Numbered from the stretch's first letter, positions 7,638 to 16,510 are shown. The stretch: 58,821 nt of DNA from Ectopseudomonas oleovorans (GCF_003052605.1 NZ_QASO01000069.1:1-58821), one strand, 5' to 3'. Translations and numbers: made by a program. Notes: generated from the sequence alone by a model not told the origin.

Positions 7638-7658
7638 AACGCTGAGAAGAGCGTTTTT
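7638..7658 (+). promoter_or_regulatory. Terminator-like hairpin in the cold-shock leader
   Basis: AACGCT (7638-7643), a six-base loop and AGCGTT (7650-7655) are followed by TTT. The stem is short, but its position between the promoter and the start codon suggests a temperature-sensitive attenuator or a structural element of the leader. Confidence 0.4.
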
Positions 7659-7718
7659 ACCGAGCCGTCAAAGCGCCTTCGGGACAATAAAAACATAGCG
7701 AGTTTGGAGAAGTTGGTA

Positions 7719-7928
7719 ATGGCAGATCGTGAGACGGGAACCGTCAAATGGTTCAATGATTCCAAGGGTTACGGGTTTATTCAGCGCGAAAGCGGCCCGG
7801 ACGTATTCGTTCACTACCGCGCCATTCGTGGCGACGGCCACCGCACCCTGGTCGAAGGCCAGAAGGTCGAGTTCGGTGTGACCCAGGGCCAGAAAGGCCT
7901 GCAGGCGGAAGACGTCTCCGCGGTCTGA
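7719..7928 (+). CDS. Cold-shock domain protein (CspA family)
   Basis: The 69-residue protein is a single cold-shock domain that binds single-stranded RNA/DNA and melts RNA structure. RNP1 KGYGFI (16-21) and RNP2 VFVHY (29-33) are present, and GTVKWFND at 7-14 is diagnostic. The start at 7719 gives the normal family length and starts MADRETG; a longer frame to the left has no support. It ends in a strong terminator at 7945. The [19 protein letters not shown] loop is usual for Pseudomonas members. Confidence 0.95.
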   Translation: MADRETGTVKWFNDSKGYGFIQRESGPDVFVHYRAIRGDGHRTLVEGQKVEFGVTQGQKGLQAEDVSAV

Positions 7929-7944
7929 GCTCCAGCTCGAAATA

Positions 7945-7975
7945 CAACAAGGCCCGTCGATGACGGGCCTTGTTG
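7945..7975 (+). terminator. Terminator of the cold-shock gene
   Basis: A 14-bp perfect stem, CAACAAGGCCCGTC with GACGGGCCTTGTTG, encloses GAT and is followed by TTTG. The stem is nearly symmetrical, so it could act on both strands. Confidence 0.9.
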
Positions 7976-7984
7976 TTTGTGGGC

Positions 7985-8457
7985 GCTGTATTCGTAGGGC
8001 GGGTTTCGCGGGTAGCTCCCCTCTCCCATTCATGGGAGAGGGGCTGGGGGAGAGGGCCGAGAACACCGCGAAACTGCCTGCTGGCTCCAACCTCTCCGAA
8101 CGCGGCCCGCCCTAACCCTCTCCCCAGAGGGGAGAGGGCACTGAACGCGTCCGACCGTCGCTTAAGTGAACAGCGTTACCGTCGATGATCGGCCTTGTTG
8201 TTTGTGGTCTGTTTGGGCCGCGAAGGTGAAGAACACTGTACGGATGAAATCCGGAAAATGCGCTGATCCGCGGATTTCATTGGGCTACGGGCGAAGCTAA
8301 TCACCCCACGCAGCTTTGCGTAGGAGCCCCGCCCCGGGGCGAAGCTTTGTCGTCCTGATTCGCTGTCGATTCAAAAATCTCGTAGCGTGAGACCCCTGAC
8401 CCTCTCCCGCCCTTCGGGCACCCTCTCCCGCAAGCGGGAGAGGGTCATCAGATGGCC
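7985..8457. repeat. Gene-free region rich in small repeats
   Basis: This stretch has no gene I can support. It holds CCCTCTCCC-type stems (8020-8060, 8118-8139 and 8398-8447, the last with CTCTCCCGC and GCGGGAGAG), a copy of the second half of the cold-shock terminator (CGTCGATGATCGGCCTTGTTG at about 8180-8200, matching 7956-7976), and a GGATGAAATCC repeat at 8243-8291 that recurs at 52533-52578. Confidence 0.6.
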
Positions 8458-8635
8458 GCCAAGCGGCTAATGCCAGTCAGTTAAGCCGTTGCACTCGATC
8501 TTTGTAGGAGCCGGCTTGCCGGCGATCCGCCATAAAAAGCATCGCCAGCAAGCTGGCTCCTACGAAAAGCGCCCCCTCTACTGCAAGTAGGAGGGGGTGG
8601 TGACGAACTTATCTGATCAGCATTAGCCAAGCGGC
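8458..8635. mobile_element. MITE copy 1 with 10-bp target duplication
   Basis: The element proper is 8468-8625 (158 bp). It begins TAATGCCAGTCAGTTAAG and ends with the imperfect complement CTTATCTGATCAGCATTA, 18-bp ends that recall those of E. coli IS4 (from memory). The target duplication GCCAAGCGGC is perfect at 8458-8467 and 8626-8635. Inside are a REP pair (8504-8563) and a second C/G-rich hairpin (8572-8600). It codes for nothing and needs a transposase in trans. It is identical, in inverse orientation, to the copy at 23320-23477. Confidence 0.88.
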
Positions 8636-8640
8636 CGCTT

Positions 8641-9012
8641 TTATTCAGTACGCCAGACGATTTCGGTTTCACCATCGGCGTCGACCTTGATCCAGCGGTC
8701 GGCTTGCTCGTCGCTTTCATCCTCGACCCAGGTGCCGGGTGCGCAGCGAATCTGTACGCCGAGCGCGGCATGGGCGGCGCGGGCGCAAGCCAGGTCGTCG
8801 GCCCAGGGCGTGGCGTCGCTTTCCAGGTACAGGCTGTGCCATTTGCCCACGGCTTTCGGCAACCAGGTCACCGGCACGTCACCGGCCTTGCACTTGAAGG
8901 TCTGGCCTTTCTGCTGCCAGTCGCTGCATGGGCCAAGTGCTTCACCCAGCCATTGCGCCACGGCATCACGTTCGGCGTCTTTGAGGTAGATCTCGATGTC
9001 CGGTTGGCGCAT
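8641..9012 (-). CDS. Conserved hypothetical protein downstream of rlmA
   Basis: The protein has 123 residues and starts MRQPDIEIYLKDAE. It is small, acidic and soluble; residues 27-46 carry three cysteines and Trp-rich patches, and I do not recognise a named domain. The ATG at 9012 has AGGA nine bases upstream; an alternative ATG at 9021 overlaps the rlmA stop (ATGA) but has no room for a binding site. It follows rlmA in the same direction and is probably co-transcribed with dapE and rlmA. Pseudomonads carry homologues here, as far as I recall, without known function. Confidence 0.8.
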   Translation of the reverse strand: MRQPDIEIYLKDAERDAVAQWLGEALGPCSDWQQKGQTFKCKAGDVPVTWLPKAVGKWHSLYLESDATPWADDLACARAAHAALGVQIRCAPGTWVEDESDEQADRWIKVDADGETEIVWRTE

Positions 9013-9017
9013 TAGGT

Positions 9018-9830
9018 TCATTCCTGAGTTTTGACGATCCAATCGTAGCGGATGGCGACGGTAACTTCGAAGGGCTCGGCGATCACTGCTTCACGGCGTT
9101 CGGCACTGGCGCGCCAGCCGTGTGGCGTCATGGCCAGCAGGTCGGCGCGGGCCTGGGTGTCGGCCAGGTGCAGCGGGAACAGCAGCGTCTCACTGTGGGC
9201 CAGGTGCATACCCGCAGGGATCAGCGCCAGGTGCTTTTCGTCGTCGTAGTCGCGTACTTCGTCGTACAGCTTCTGGCGCAGTTCCATCAGGTGCACGCGG
9301 GTTGGGCCCATGCGCAGCAGGCCGCCGCCGGGTGCGAGCAGGCGTTTGGCTTCGGCCCAGTCGAGCGGGCTGAAGACGCTGGCCAGTAGGTCGCAACTGG
9401 CATCGGCCAATGGCACACGGGCCATGCTCGCCACCAGCCAGCTCAGCTGCGCAGCACGTTTGCATGCGCGTTTCACCGCCTCGCGGGAGATATCCAGGGC
9501 ATAACCGTCGGCGGCGGGCAGGCCACGGGCGATCTGTTCGGTGTAGTAACCCTCGCCACAACCGATATCCAGCCAGCGCGCCGGCTTGTAGTCGGCAGCC
9601 AGTGTGGCCAGGCGTGCGGCCAGCGGTGCGTAGTGGCCACCCTCGAGAAAACGCCGGCGCGCCTCGACCATGGCGGCGTTGTCGCCGGGGGCGCGGCTGT
9701 TTTTGTGTTGCACCGGCAGGAGGTTGTAGTAACCCTGCCGGGCGCGATCGAAGCTGTGGCGGTTTGCACAGGCCAGGCCGCTGGCGCTCGGCTCCAGCGG
9801 CGTCTGGCAGATGGGGCAGATCAGGCTCAT
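9018..9830 (-). CDS. rlmA: 23S rRNA (guanine-N1)-methyltransferase
   Basis: The 270-residue enzyme methylates N1 of G745 (E. coli numbering) in 23S rRNA with S-adenosylmethionine. The N-terminal zinc site has C5, C8, C21 and H25 (CPIC and CANRH), and the SAM motif is [11 protein letters not shown] at about 86-96. The start at 9830 overlaps the dapE stop by four bases (ATGA), which fixes it. A longer open frame upstream lies inside dapE and is a shadow. RlmB-like alternatives are excluded by the zinc module. Confidence 0.93.
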   Translation of the reverse strand: MSLICPICQTPLEPSASGLACANRHSFDRARQGYYNLLPVQHKNSRAPGDNAAMVEARRRFLEGGHYAPLAARLATLAADYKPARWLDIGCGEGYYTEQIARGLPAADGYALDISREAVKRACKRAAQLSWLVASMARVPLADASCDLLASVFSPLDWAEAKRLLAPGGGLLRMGPTRVHLMELRQKLYDEVRDYDDEKHLALIPAGMHLAHSETLLFPLHLADTQARADLLAMTPHGWRASAERREAVIAEPFEVTVAIRYDWIVKTQE

Positions 9831-10969
9831 GCGAGGAGTTTTACCAGCGTCTGATAGTAAATCTCGGTGAGCAGATCGAGGTCGCTGGCCAGTACGCGCT
9901 CGTTGATCTGGTGGATGGTGGCGTTGACCGGGCCGAGCTCGACCACCTGAGTGCCCAGGGTGGCGATGAAGCGACCGTCGGAGGTGCCGCCGCTGGTGGA
10001 CGGCGTGGTCTCGCGACCGGTGACGTTCTTGATGCTGGCGGCCACGGCGTCGAGCAATTCGCCCGGCTGAGTGAGGAACGGCAGACCGGACAGCGCCCAT
10101 TCCAGGTGGTAGTCCAGACCGTGCTTGTCGAGAATGGTGGTGACGCGCTGCTGCAGCTCCTCGACGGTGGATTCGGTGGAGAAGCGGAAGTTGAACACCG
10201 CCTTCAGTTCGCCGGGGATGACGTTGGTCGCGCCAGTGCCGGAGTTGAGATTGGACACCTGGAAGCTGGTCGGCGGGAAGTAGTCGTTGCCATGATCCCA
10301 ATGTTCGGCGGCCAGTTCGGCCAGCGCCGGGGCGGCCAGATGAATCGGATTCTTCGCCAGGTGCGGGTAGGCGACGTGGCCCTGTTTGCCGTACACGGTG
10401 AGGGTGCAGCCGAGGGAGCCACGGCGGCCGTTCTTCACCACGTCACCGAGCAGAGTGGTGCTCGACGGTTCGCCGACGATGCACCAGTCCAGGCGCTCGT
10501 TACGCTCGCGCAGGCGCTCGACCACCGCCTTGGTGCCATGCTGAGCCGGGCCTTCCTCGTCGCTGGTGATCAGGAAGGTGATGGCGCCCTTGTGGTTCGG
10601 GTAGTCGGCGACGAAGCGCTCCACGGCAATGATCATGCTCGCCAGGCTGCCTTTCATGTCCGCTGCGCCACGGCCGCAGAGCATGCCGTCTTCATCGACG
10701 CGCACGTCGAACGGCTGGTACTGCCAGGCGTCCAGCGGGCCGGTGGGCACCACATCGGTGTGGCCGGCGAAGCACAGCACCGGGCCGTCGCCACCACGTT
10801 TGGCCCAGAAGTTCTCCACCTCTTCGATGCGCATGCGCTCAACCTCGAAGCCGCACGCGGCCAGACGGCGCATCATCAGCTCCTGGCAACCTTCGTCGAC
10901 CGGAGTCACGGACGGACGGCGGATGAGGTCGAAGGCGAGTTCCAGGGTCGGGGTGAGGGTGGCGGTCAT
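9827..10969 (-). CDS. dapE: Succinyl-diaminopimelate desuccinylase
   Basis: The 380-residue M20-family metalloenzyme releases succinate from N-succinyl-LL-diaminopimelate in lysine and peptidoglycan synthesis. Metal and catalytic residues are visible: H70 and D72 in AGHTDVVP, D104 in GRGAADMKG, and the glutamates of TSDEEG at 136-140. The start at 10969 gives family length and has GGAG five bases upstream; longer upstream frames lack support. dapD and dapC for the preceding steps are at 15476 and 17052. Confidence 0.96.
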   Translation of the reverse strand: MTATLTPTLELAFDLIRRPSVTPVDEGCQELMMRRLAACGFEVERMRIEEVENFWAKRGGDGPVLCFAGHTDVVPTGPLDAWQYQPFDVRVDEDGMLCGRGAADMKGSLASMIIAVERFVADYPNHKGAITFLITSDEEGPAQHGTKAVVERLRERNERLDWCIVGEPSSTTLLGDVVKNGRRGSLGCTLTVYGKQGHVAYPHLAKNPIHLAAPALAELAAEHWDHGNDYFPPTSFQVSNLNSGTGATNVIPGELKAVFNFRFSTESTVEELQQRVTTILDKHGLDYHLEWALSGLPFLTQPGELLDAVAASIKNVTGRETTPSTSGGTSDGRFIATLGTQVVELGPVNATIHQINERVLASDLDLLTEIYYQTLVKLLA

Positions 10970-11099
10970 TGCGGCTCCGGTACGGCGGCTAGCGTGAAGG
11001 CTGGCCATATTACCGTGAAAGTCGCGCAGCGACGCCATCCTTGATGCCCTTCTCCCTCTGGGAGAAGGTGGCGCGAAGCGCCGGATGCGGCGTACTGCT

Positions 11100-11265
11100 T
11101 GACGACGGCTAATGCCGATCAGATAAGGCTGCCAAAGCGGCCTTTCGTAGGAGCTCCGCCCCGGGGCGAAGCTTTTCAATTGCGCATCGCCCTGGTTCGC
11201 GGCGGGGCGCCGCTCCTACGCATTGGCAACGTCGACGCTTAACTGACTGGCATTAGGCCGACGGC
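11100..11265. mobile_element. MITE copy 3
   Basis: The element is 11110-11255 (146 bp), starting TAATGCCGATCAGATAAG and ending CTTAACTGACTGGCATTA, so it lies opposite to copy 1. Its inside is different, with a GTAGGAGCTCCGCC / GGCGCCGCTCCTAC REP pair at about 11146-11218. Flanks TGACGACGGC and GGCCGACGGC agree at 8 of 10 bases, consistent with an old 10-bp duplication. Confidence 0.8.
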
Positions 11266-11282
11266 TGACCTGTTCGACAGGC

Positions 11283-11311
11283 TTGGGTGGGCAGGGTGCT
11301 ATCTCTATAAT
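11283..11311 (+). promoter_or_regulatory. Promoter of tcdA
   Basis: TATAAT (11306-11311) is a consensus -10 and TTGGGT (11283-11288) a fair -35, with 17 bases between. The start codon follows 24 bases after the -10. Confidence 0.75.
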
Positions 11312-11335
11312 GCGCGCCTTCCTGCAGGGGGTGTG

Positions 11336-12145
11336 ATGGGTACTGACGATCAGCGATTCGGCGGCATAGCCCGGCTTTACGGCCAGGAGGGCTATCAACG
11401 ACTGGCAGCGGCGCACGTGGCGGTAGTCGGCATCGGCGGCGTCGGTTCCTGGGCGGCCGAGGCGCTGGCGCGTTCGGGCGTCGGCGAGATTTCCCTGTTC
11501 GACCTGGACGATGTCTGCATCACCAACACCAATCGCCAGGTGCACGCCGTCGAAGGCGCGGTGGGCAAGGCCAAGGTCGACGAGATGGCCGCGCGCATCC
11601 GCGCCATCAACCCGGCTTGCGTGGTGCACGCGGTGGCGGATTTCGTTACCCGCGAGACCATGGCCGAGTACATCACCGAACAGCTCGACGGTGTGATCGA
11701 CTGCATCGACAGCGTGCCGGCCAAGGCGGCGCTGATCGCCTGGTGCAAGCGGCGCAAGATCCAGATCGTCACCACCGGCGGCGCGGGCGGGCAGGTCGAC
11801 CCGACGCAGATTCAGGTCACCGACCTGAACAAGACCTTCAACGACCCGCTGGCGGCCAAGGTACGCAGCCTGTTGCGCCGCGACTATGGCTTCTCGCGTA
11901 CGCCGGGCCGCACCTACAGCGTCCCTTGCGTGTTCTCCACCGAGCAACTGCGTTACCCCAAGCCGGATGGCACGGTCTGTCAGGCCAAGGGCTTCGTCGG
12001 TGAAGGGGTGAAGCTCGACTGCGCGGGCGGTTTCGGCGCGGTGATGATGGTCACCGCCAGCTTCGGCATGGCCGCTGCGGCCAAGCTGGTAGACAAACTG
12101 GTGGCTGGCGCCCGTCGTCCGGCAGAGCGCCAATCGAAAACCTGA
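11336..12145 (+). CDS. tcdA: tRNA threonylcarbamoyladenosine dehydratase
   Basis: The 269-residue protein is an E1/ThiF-like ATP-dependent dehydratase that converts t6A37 of tRNA into its cyclic form. The nucleotide-binding VGIGGVGSWA is at 31-40, with FDLDDVCITNTNRQ after it, and the family's cysteine-containing C-terminal part (VPCVFSTE, LDCAGGFG) is intact. An adjacent GTG at 11333 is possible but ATG at 11336 is preferred. In E. coli its gene lies beside csdA-csdE, and here it is near the same pair, which fits sulfur relay from CsdA. Confidence 0.93.
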   Translation: MGTDDQRFGGIARLYGQEGYQRLAAAHVAVVGIGGVGSWAAEALARSGVGEISLFDLDDVCITNTNRQVHAVEGAVGKAKVDEMAARIRAINPACVVHAVADFVTRETMAEYITEQLDGVIDCIDSVPAKAALIAWCKRRKIQIVTTGGAGGQVDPTQIQVTDLNKTFNDPLAAKVRSLLRRDYGFSRTPGRTYSVPCVFSTEQLRYPKPDGTVCQAKGFVGEGVKLDCAGGFGAVMMVTASFGMAAAAKLVDKLVAGARRPAERQSKT

Positions 12146-12245
12146 GAAACTTCCGTGCGCGCTGCGTTTGACTATGCTGGGCGAAGGGAGAGGTTGCAGT
12201 AGCCGACAGGGAGACGTCGAACATGATCCGTATCAGAGGTGATTT

Positions 12246-13088
12246 GTGTCGTACCTGTTTTGTAGCGTCTCGCTGAGAAGACGCTGGGCACGGATGCTCG
12301 CCTCCCTGACGCTACCTGTTTTGCTGGTAGCCCTTGGGCCCGTTCAGGCCGAGCCGCAGAAGCTGCGTATCGGCACCGGCGACTGGGCGCCCTATGTCGA
12401 CCAGGAGCGCAGTGATGGTGGCGCTCTGGCGCGACTGATCAGCGCAGTGTTCGCTGAAGCGGGTTACCAGGTCGAATTCATCTTCCATCCCTGGGACCGC
12501 AACGTACTGATGCTGCAGCAGGGGCAGTTGCACGCGATCATGCCCTATAGCTGCAGCCCCAGTCGGCTCAATTACGGCATTTGTAGCGACCCGCTGGTGC
12601 GCGGGGAGATCGTTCTGTTCCATCGTCGCGATCAGGCGTTCGACTGGACCTCGGTCGAGGACTTGTTGAAGTATCACATCGGCACGACGCTGGGTTACTC
12701 CTACGGCCCGGCGTTCGACGATGCGCTGCAGGCTGGCCGCCTGAGCGTCGAGCAGAATGGCAAGGAGGACACCAGCTTTCGTCTTCTGGAGTTGGGGCGT
12801 ATCGACCTGCATCCACAGGACCGCGCTGTCGGCTATGCCATGTTGAATCGTTTGTTTCCGGAAGATGGCGGTAAAATCGTGCATCATCCGCGGCAGTTGA
12901 ATACCGAGCCGCTGCGCTTGCTGTTTCGCAAGGACGATCCTGAGAGTGTCAAGCTGTTGCGCGTGTTCAATGCCAGGCTGCGTGACTTTGCCCAGCGTGG
13001 TGACCTGCAGCGTCTACAGCAGGCGCTTAATTCCGGTAACGCCGATGACTGGAAACCCAGCACCTCGGCCCAGGCCGTGCGGGACTGA
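12246..13088 (+). CDS. Periplasmic solute-binding protein, SBP_bac_3 type
   Basis: The protein has 280 residues from GTG 12246 (AGAGGTGA four bases upstream), with a signal peptide: basic SLRRRWARM, hydrophobic LASLTLPVLLVALG and cleavage near VQAEP. The mature part starts KLRIGTGDWAPYVD, typical of polar amino-acid binding proteins of family 3. A start at 12294 would still leave a complete signal peptide. No permease or ATPase gene is nearby, so it may act as an orphan receptor or serve a transporter elsewhere. The ligand is unknown. Confidence 0.85.
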   Translation: MSYLFCSVSLRRRWARMLASLTLPVLLVALGPVQAEPQKLRIGTGDWAPYVDQERSDGGALARLISAVFAEAGYQVEFIFHPWDRNVLMLQQGQLHAIMPYSCSPSRLNYGICSDPLVRGEIVLFHRRDQAFDWTSVEDLLKYHIGTTLGYSYGPAFDDALQAGRLSVEQNGKEDTSFRLLELGRIDLHPQDRAVGYAMLNRLFPEDGGKIVHHPRQLNTEPLRLLFRKDDPESVKLLRVFNARLRDFAQRGDLQRLQQALNSGNADDWKPSTSAQAVRD

Positions 13089-13127
13089 AGCGCACCTGCC
13101 TACCCCCTTCCTCCAAGAGTTTTCTGC

Positions 13128-13598
13128 ATGCTCAATAACGATGTACTGCGCAGCTTGCGCTATTTGCTGGATGTCAGCGATGGCAAGCTGGAAGAGCTAT
13201 GCCGGTTGGCGGATTATCCCGTCGAACCGGGCCTGATCTCGGCCTGTCTGCTGCGTGAGGACGAGCCTGGGTATCGTTCCTGCAGCGATGTGCTGCTGGC
13301 GCACGTGCTTGAAGGCCTGGTGTTTTACAAGCGTGGCAAGGACGTTAGCCGGCCGCGCCTGCCGGTGGAAAAACGCCTGAGTAACAACCTGATCCTGAAG
13401 AAGCTGCGCGTGGCCTTCGAGCTGCGCGACGACGATATCCAGGCGCTTTTGCAAGCGGTCGACCTGCCGATGACCAAGGCCGAGCTTGGCGCCCTGTTTC
13501 GCGCGCCGGGTCACAAGCACTTTCGCGAGTGCGGCGATCAGATCCTGCGCAATTTTCTGCGGGGGCTGACGTTGCGCGAGCGGGGCAAGAGCGACTGA
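13128..13598 (+). CDS. yehS: DUF1456 protein (YehS family)
   Basis: The 156-residue protein has two DUF1456 repeats of about 70 residues: MLNNDVLRSLRYLLD at 1-15 and the matching SNNLILKKLRVAFELRDDD at 85-103. The family is small, soluble and without known activity. No strong Shine-Dalgarno sequence is obvious, with CAAGAG 11 bases upstream. It follows the binding-protein gene by 39 bases and may share its message; a REP lies directly downstream. Confidence 0.88.
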   Translation: MLNNDVLRSLRYLLDVSDGKLEELCRLADYPVEPGLISACLLREDEPGYRSCSDVLLAHVLEGLVFYKRGKDVSRPRLPVEKRLSNNLILKKLRVAFELRDDDIQALLQAVDLPMTKAELGALFRAPGHKHFRECGDQILRNFLRGLTLRERGKSD

Positions 13599-13600
13599 AA

Positions 13601-13627
13601 GCTTCGCCCCGGGGCGGGGCTCCTACG
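13601..13627. repeat. REP element after yehS
   Basis: CTTCGCCCCGGGGCGGGGCT followed by CCTACGCG forms a GC-rich stem of the GTAGGAGC family. It lies between the convergent yehS and sufE stops and may end transcription from both sides. Confidence 0.65.
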
Positions 13628-13665
13628 CGATGGAGTGGCGGCAAGCGCCCCGCGACGAATGGTTT

Positions 13666-14079
13666 TTAGGCGGAGCGCCCCGCCAACTCGCGCATACGCT
13701 GCAGCACCGCGTTGAGACCATTGCTGCGCGAGGGCGATAGCTGCCGCTGCAGCCCCAACTGGTTGAACCAGTCGACCAGATCGACACTGGCCAGCTCGGC
13801 GCGAGGCAGACCTTCGACACGCGCCAGCAGCACCGCCAGCAAGCCACGCAGCAGGCGGGCGTCGCTGCTGGCGCGAAAGTGCAGGTGCTCGTCGCGTTGT
13901 TCGGCGATCAGCCAGACCGGGCTCTCGCAGCCATGCACGCGGTGCTCGTCGAGGCGTTCGGTTTCGCTCAATGGCTCCAGACGTTCGCCCCATTGCATCA
14001 GCAGGCGCGCGCGCTGTTCCCAGCCGTGGCAGGCGGCAAAGGCTTCCAGTGCTTCCTGAGCGGCGACTGACAGGCTCAT
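13666..14079 (-). CDS. sufE: SufE-family sulfur acceptor (CsdE-like)
   Basis: The 137-residue protein takes persulfide sulfur from a cysteine desulfurase and passes it on. The acceptor cysteine is C51 in HRVHGCESPVW. The length is standard. The start at 14079 (MSLSVAAQEAL) is preceded by GGGAG. The neighbour csdA, in the same direction 118 bases upstream, encodes the donor, and tcdA nearby is a known user of the Csd system in E. coli; that makes CsdE the better functional name than SufE of an Fe-S operon, as no sufBCD is present. Confidence 0.9.
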   Translation of the reverse strand: MSLSVAAQEALEAFAACHGWEQRARLLMQWGERLEPLSETERLDEHRVHGCESPVWLIAEQRDEHLHFRASSDARLLRGLLAVLLARVEGLPRAELASVDLVDWFNQLGLQRQLSPSRSNGLNAVLQRMRELAGRSA

Positions 14080-14100
14080 GGCGAGAGACTCCCGTAGCAT

Positions 14101-14178
14101 GTAGGAGCGGCTGGGCGGCATTCCGTTTCAGCTGCGATGCTCCGGGTGCCAATATTCGCGGCTGACGCCGCTCCTACG
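14101..14178. repeat. REP pair between csdA and sufE
   Basis: GTAGGAGCGGCTGGGCGGC and, 50 bases on, GACGCCGCTCCTAC form an inverted pair, a BIME-type unit. It separates csdA from sufE and probably lowers or stabilises expression of the second gene. Confidence 0.65.
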
Positions 14179-14197
14179 ACGAACCATTGGCCGCGCT

Positions 14198-15403
14198 TCA
14201 ACGCAGCAACTCCAGGGCGTTATCCAGAGCGCTGAAAAATCGCTGCAGGTCCTCGCTGTCGTTGTACAGACCCAGCGAGACGCGAATCGCACCACTCAGC
14301 CCCAGGCTTTTCATCAGCGGCATGGCGCAGTGATGCCCGGCGCGCACGGCGATGCCCTGTTCGCTGAGCAGGTGAGCCAGGTCGGCGTTATGTACGCCGT
14401 CGACGCAGAAACTGGCCAGCGCCAGTTGCGGCTCGCCGAGCAGACGCACGCCGTTGCGGCTTTGCAGGCCGGCCAGCAGTTCGGCATGCAGGGCCGCTTC
14501 ATGACGTGCCACGGCGGTGTGATCCAGCCCGTTTAGCCAGTCCAGTGCTGCGCCCAGGGCTATGACCGCTGAAACCGCTGGTGTACCGGCCTCGAAACCC
14601 AATGGAGCAGGGCGAAAGCGCGCGCTCTGGTAGTCGGCATCGAGCACCATCTCACCGCCGAATTGCCAGTGCTGCAATTTGCCCAACGCTTCGCGGCGGC
14701 CATACAGCAGGCCGATGCCATCCGGGCCGTAGAGCTTATGTGACGAGCACACGTAGAAATCACAGCCCAGCGCCTGCAGATCGTGGCGACCATGCACCGC
14801 ACCCTGCGCGCCGTCGACCACGCTGAATGCGCCTTGCGCGCGTGCCAGGGCCAGCAGCTCGGCAAGCGGTTGCCAGCGGCCAAGCACGTTGGACAGCTGC
14901 GAGACCGCCAACAGTCGGGTGCGCGGGCCGATCAGCCGAGCCGCTTGCTGCAGATCGATACTGCCGGTGTGATCCAGCGGCAATACCACCAACTCGAGAT
15001 TGCGGCGCTTGGCCAGTTGCTGCCAGGGCAGCAGATTGGCGTGATGCTCCAGCGCGCTGATGACGACTTGCTCGCCCGGCTGCAGCAGATGCTCCAGGCC
15101 ATAGGCCAGCAGATTGAGTGATTCGGTGCTGCCGCGGGTAAAGATGATCTCATCGCTGCCGGCCGCATTCAGCCATTGTGCCGCCTGGCTGCGTGTGGCC
15201 TCGAATGCGCGTGTGGCACGTTCGCCTGGCACGTGCTGGGCACGATGCACATTGGCCACGCCGCTGCCCAGGTAGCCGAGCAGGGCGTCCAGCACCGCCT
15301 GCGGTTTCTGCGCAGTGGCGGCGCTGTCCAGATAGGTCTGGCCTTCGGCTTCGAGGGCGAGTATGCCGGGGAAGTCGGCACGCCAGGGGGAGGTCAGTGA
15401 CAT
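14198..15403 (-). CDS. csdA: Cysteine desulfurase, type II (CsdA/SufS)
   Basis: The 401-residue PLP enzyme frees sulfur from cysteine as a persulfide. The PLP lysine is K223 in CSSHKLYGPDG, with H120 in ALEHHAN and D198 in VVDGAQG. The catalytic cysteine is C359 in RAGHHCAMP, the short-loop form of group II enzymes that need a SufE partner, which is encoded next door. The start at 15403 gives MSLTSPWRADFP. Confidence 0.94.
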   Translation of the reverse strand: MSLTSPWRADFPGILALEAEGQTYLDSAATAQKPQAVLDALLGYLGSGVANVHRAQHVPGERATRAFEATRSQAAQWLNAAGSDEIIFTRGSTESLNLLAYGLEHLLQPGEQVVISALEHHANLLPWQQLAKRRNLELVVLPLDHTGSIDLQQAARLIGPRTRLLAVSQLSNVLGRWQPLAELLALARAQGAFSVVDGAQGAVHGRHDLQALGCDFYVCSSHKLYGPDGIGLLYGRREALGKLQHWQFGGEMVLDADYQSARFRPAPLGFEAGTPAVSAVIALGAALDWLNGLDHTAVARHEAALHAELLAGLQSRNGVRLLGEPQLALASFCVDGVHNADLAHLLSEQGIAVRAGHHCAMPLMKSLGLSGAIRVSLGLYNDSEDLQRFFSALDNALELLR

Positions 15404-15475
15404 GGTTTGTCAGATCCGCGTGGTTTTGCCCTCACCCCCGGCCCCTCTCCCGGAGGGAGAGGGGAGGTATGACGA

Positions 15476-16510
15476 TCAATTGTGGGCGTGCAGGGCTTCG
15501 TTCAGCTCGACGGCCGACTTGTGGGTCTTGCACTCCACGGCGCCGGTCAGCGAGTTGCGACGGAACAGCAGATCCGGCTGGCCAGCCAGGTCGCGTGCCT
15601 TGACCACCTTGACCAGGGCGTTGCCCTCGTCGAGCAGGTTCACCTTGGTGCCTGCGGTGATGTATAGGCCGGCTTCGACGGTGTTGCGGTCGCCCAGCGG
15701 GATGCCGATGCCGGCGTTGGCACCGATCAGGCAGCCTTCGCCGACGCTGATGATGATGTTGCCGCCGCCGGACAGGGTGCCCATGGTCGAGCAGCCGCCG
15801 CCCAGGTCGGAACCCTTGCCGACGAAGACGCCAGCGGAAACGCGGCCTTCGATCATGCCCGGGCCTTCGGTGCCGCCGTTGAAGTTGACGAAGCCTTCGT
15901 GCATCACGGTGGTGCCTTCGCCGATATAGGCGCCCAGGCGCACACGGGCGCTGTCGGCGATACGCACACCGGCCGGCACCACGTAGTCGGTCATTTTCGG
16001 GAACTTGTCCACCGAGAAGACTTCCAGCAGCTTGCCCTTCAGGCGTGCTTCCAGCTGGCGCTCGGCCAGCTCGCTGAGATCGACGGCGCCCTGGCTGGTC
16101 CAGGCCACGTTGGGCAGCAGCGGGAAAATGCCGGCCAGGCTCAGGCCGTGCGGCTTGACCAGACGATGCGACAGCAGGTGCAGCTTGAGGTAGGCCTCCG
16201 GGGTGCTGGTCAGCGCGGCATCTTCAGCCAGGAAGGTGGCGACCAGCGGGTTGTGGCTTTCGGCCAGACGGGTCAGCAGAGCCGCTTGAGCGGCGTCCAC
16301 GCCTTTCAGGGCTTCGGCCAGGTCAGCGGCCTGTGTGGTGGTGAAGGCGATGGCCTGGTTGCCGCCCTGGTAGCCGAGCTTCTCGGCGGCCTTGGCTACC
16401 AGCTCGCTGGCCGGATTGAGCAGCGGCAGGGCGTAGAAGACTTCCAGCCAGTTGCCCTGGCGGTTCTGGGTGCCAACACCAAAGGCGATGCTGTAAAGGG
16501 AGGTGCTCAT
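15476..16510 (-). CDS. dapD: Tetrahydrodipicolinate N-succinyltransferase
   Basis: The 344-residue enzyme transfers succinyl from succinyl-CoA in the lysine/diaminopimelate pathway. It is the longer gamma-proteobacterial form, with an N-terminal alpha/beta domain and a C-terminal left-handed beta helix of hexapeptide repeats (about 175-300, including GAYIGEGTTVM and GVFVGKGSDLGGG). It is followed 3'-ward by csdA after a CCTCTCCCGGAGGGAGAGG hairpin (15443-15461). yffB lies 38 bases upstream and is probably in the same operon. Confidence 0.96.
   Translation of the reverse strand: MSTSLYSIAFGVGTQNRQGNWLEVFYALPLLNPASELVAKAAEKLGYQGGNQAIAFTTTQAADLAEALKGVDAAQAALLTRLAESHNPLVATFLAEDAALTSTPEAYLKLHLLSHRLVKPHGLSLAGIFPLLPNVAWTSQGAVDLSELAERQLEARLKGKLLEVFSVDKFPKMTDYVVPAGVRIADSARVRLGAYIGEGTTVMHEGFVNFNGGTEGPGMIEGRVSAGVFVGKGSDLGGGCSTMGTLSGGGNIIISVGEGCLIGANAGIGIPLGDRNTVEAGLYITAGTKVNLLDEGNALVKVVKARDLAGQPDLLFRRNSLTGAVECKTHKSAVELNEALHAHN

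Larger units (their letters stand above)
10970..11335. other. Intergenic region dapE-tcdA
   Basis: This divergent gap carries a CTTCTCCCTCTGGGAGAAGG hairpin at 11050-11069, MITE copy 3 (11110-11255) and the tcdA promoter (11283-11311). The dapE promoter must be at the left side of the gap, but I cannot place it. Confidence 0.6.

Noticed and set aside
8641..8660. Terminator at the MITE copy 1 target (GGCCGC-CAA-GCGGCC) for the gene ending at 8641
   Set aside because: The stem exists in the restored site, but no T-run follows on the minus strand, so termination in that direction is not supported.
10969..11179. Longer N-terminal extension of DapE reaching 11179
   Set aside because: It would run through MITE copy 3 and lacks homology; the ATG at 10969 has a good binding site and gives family length.
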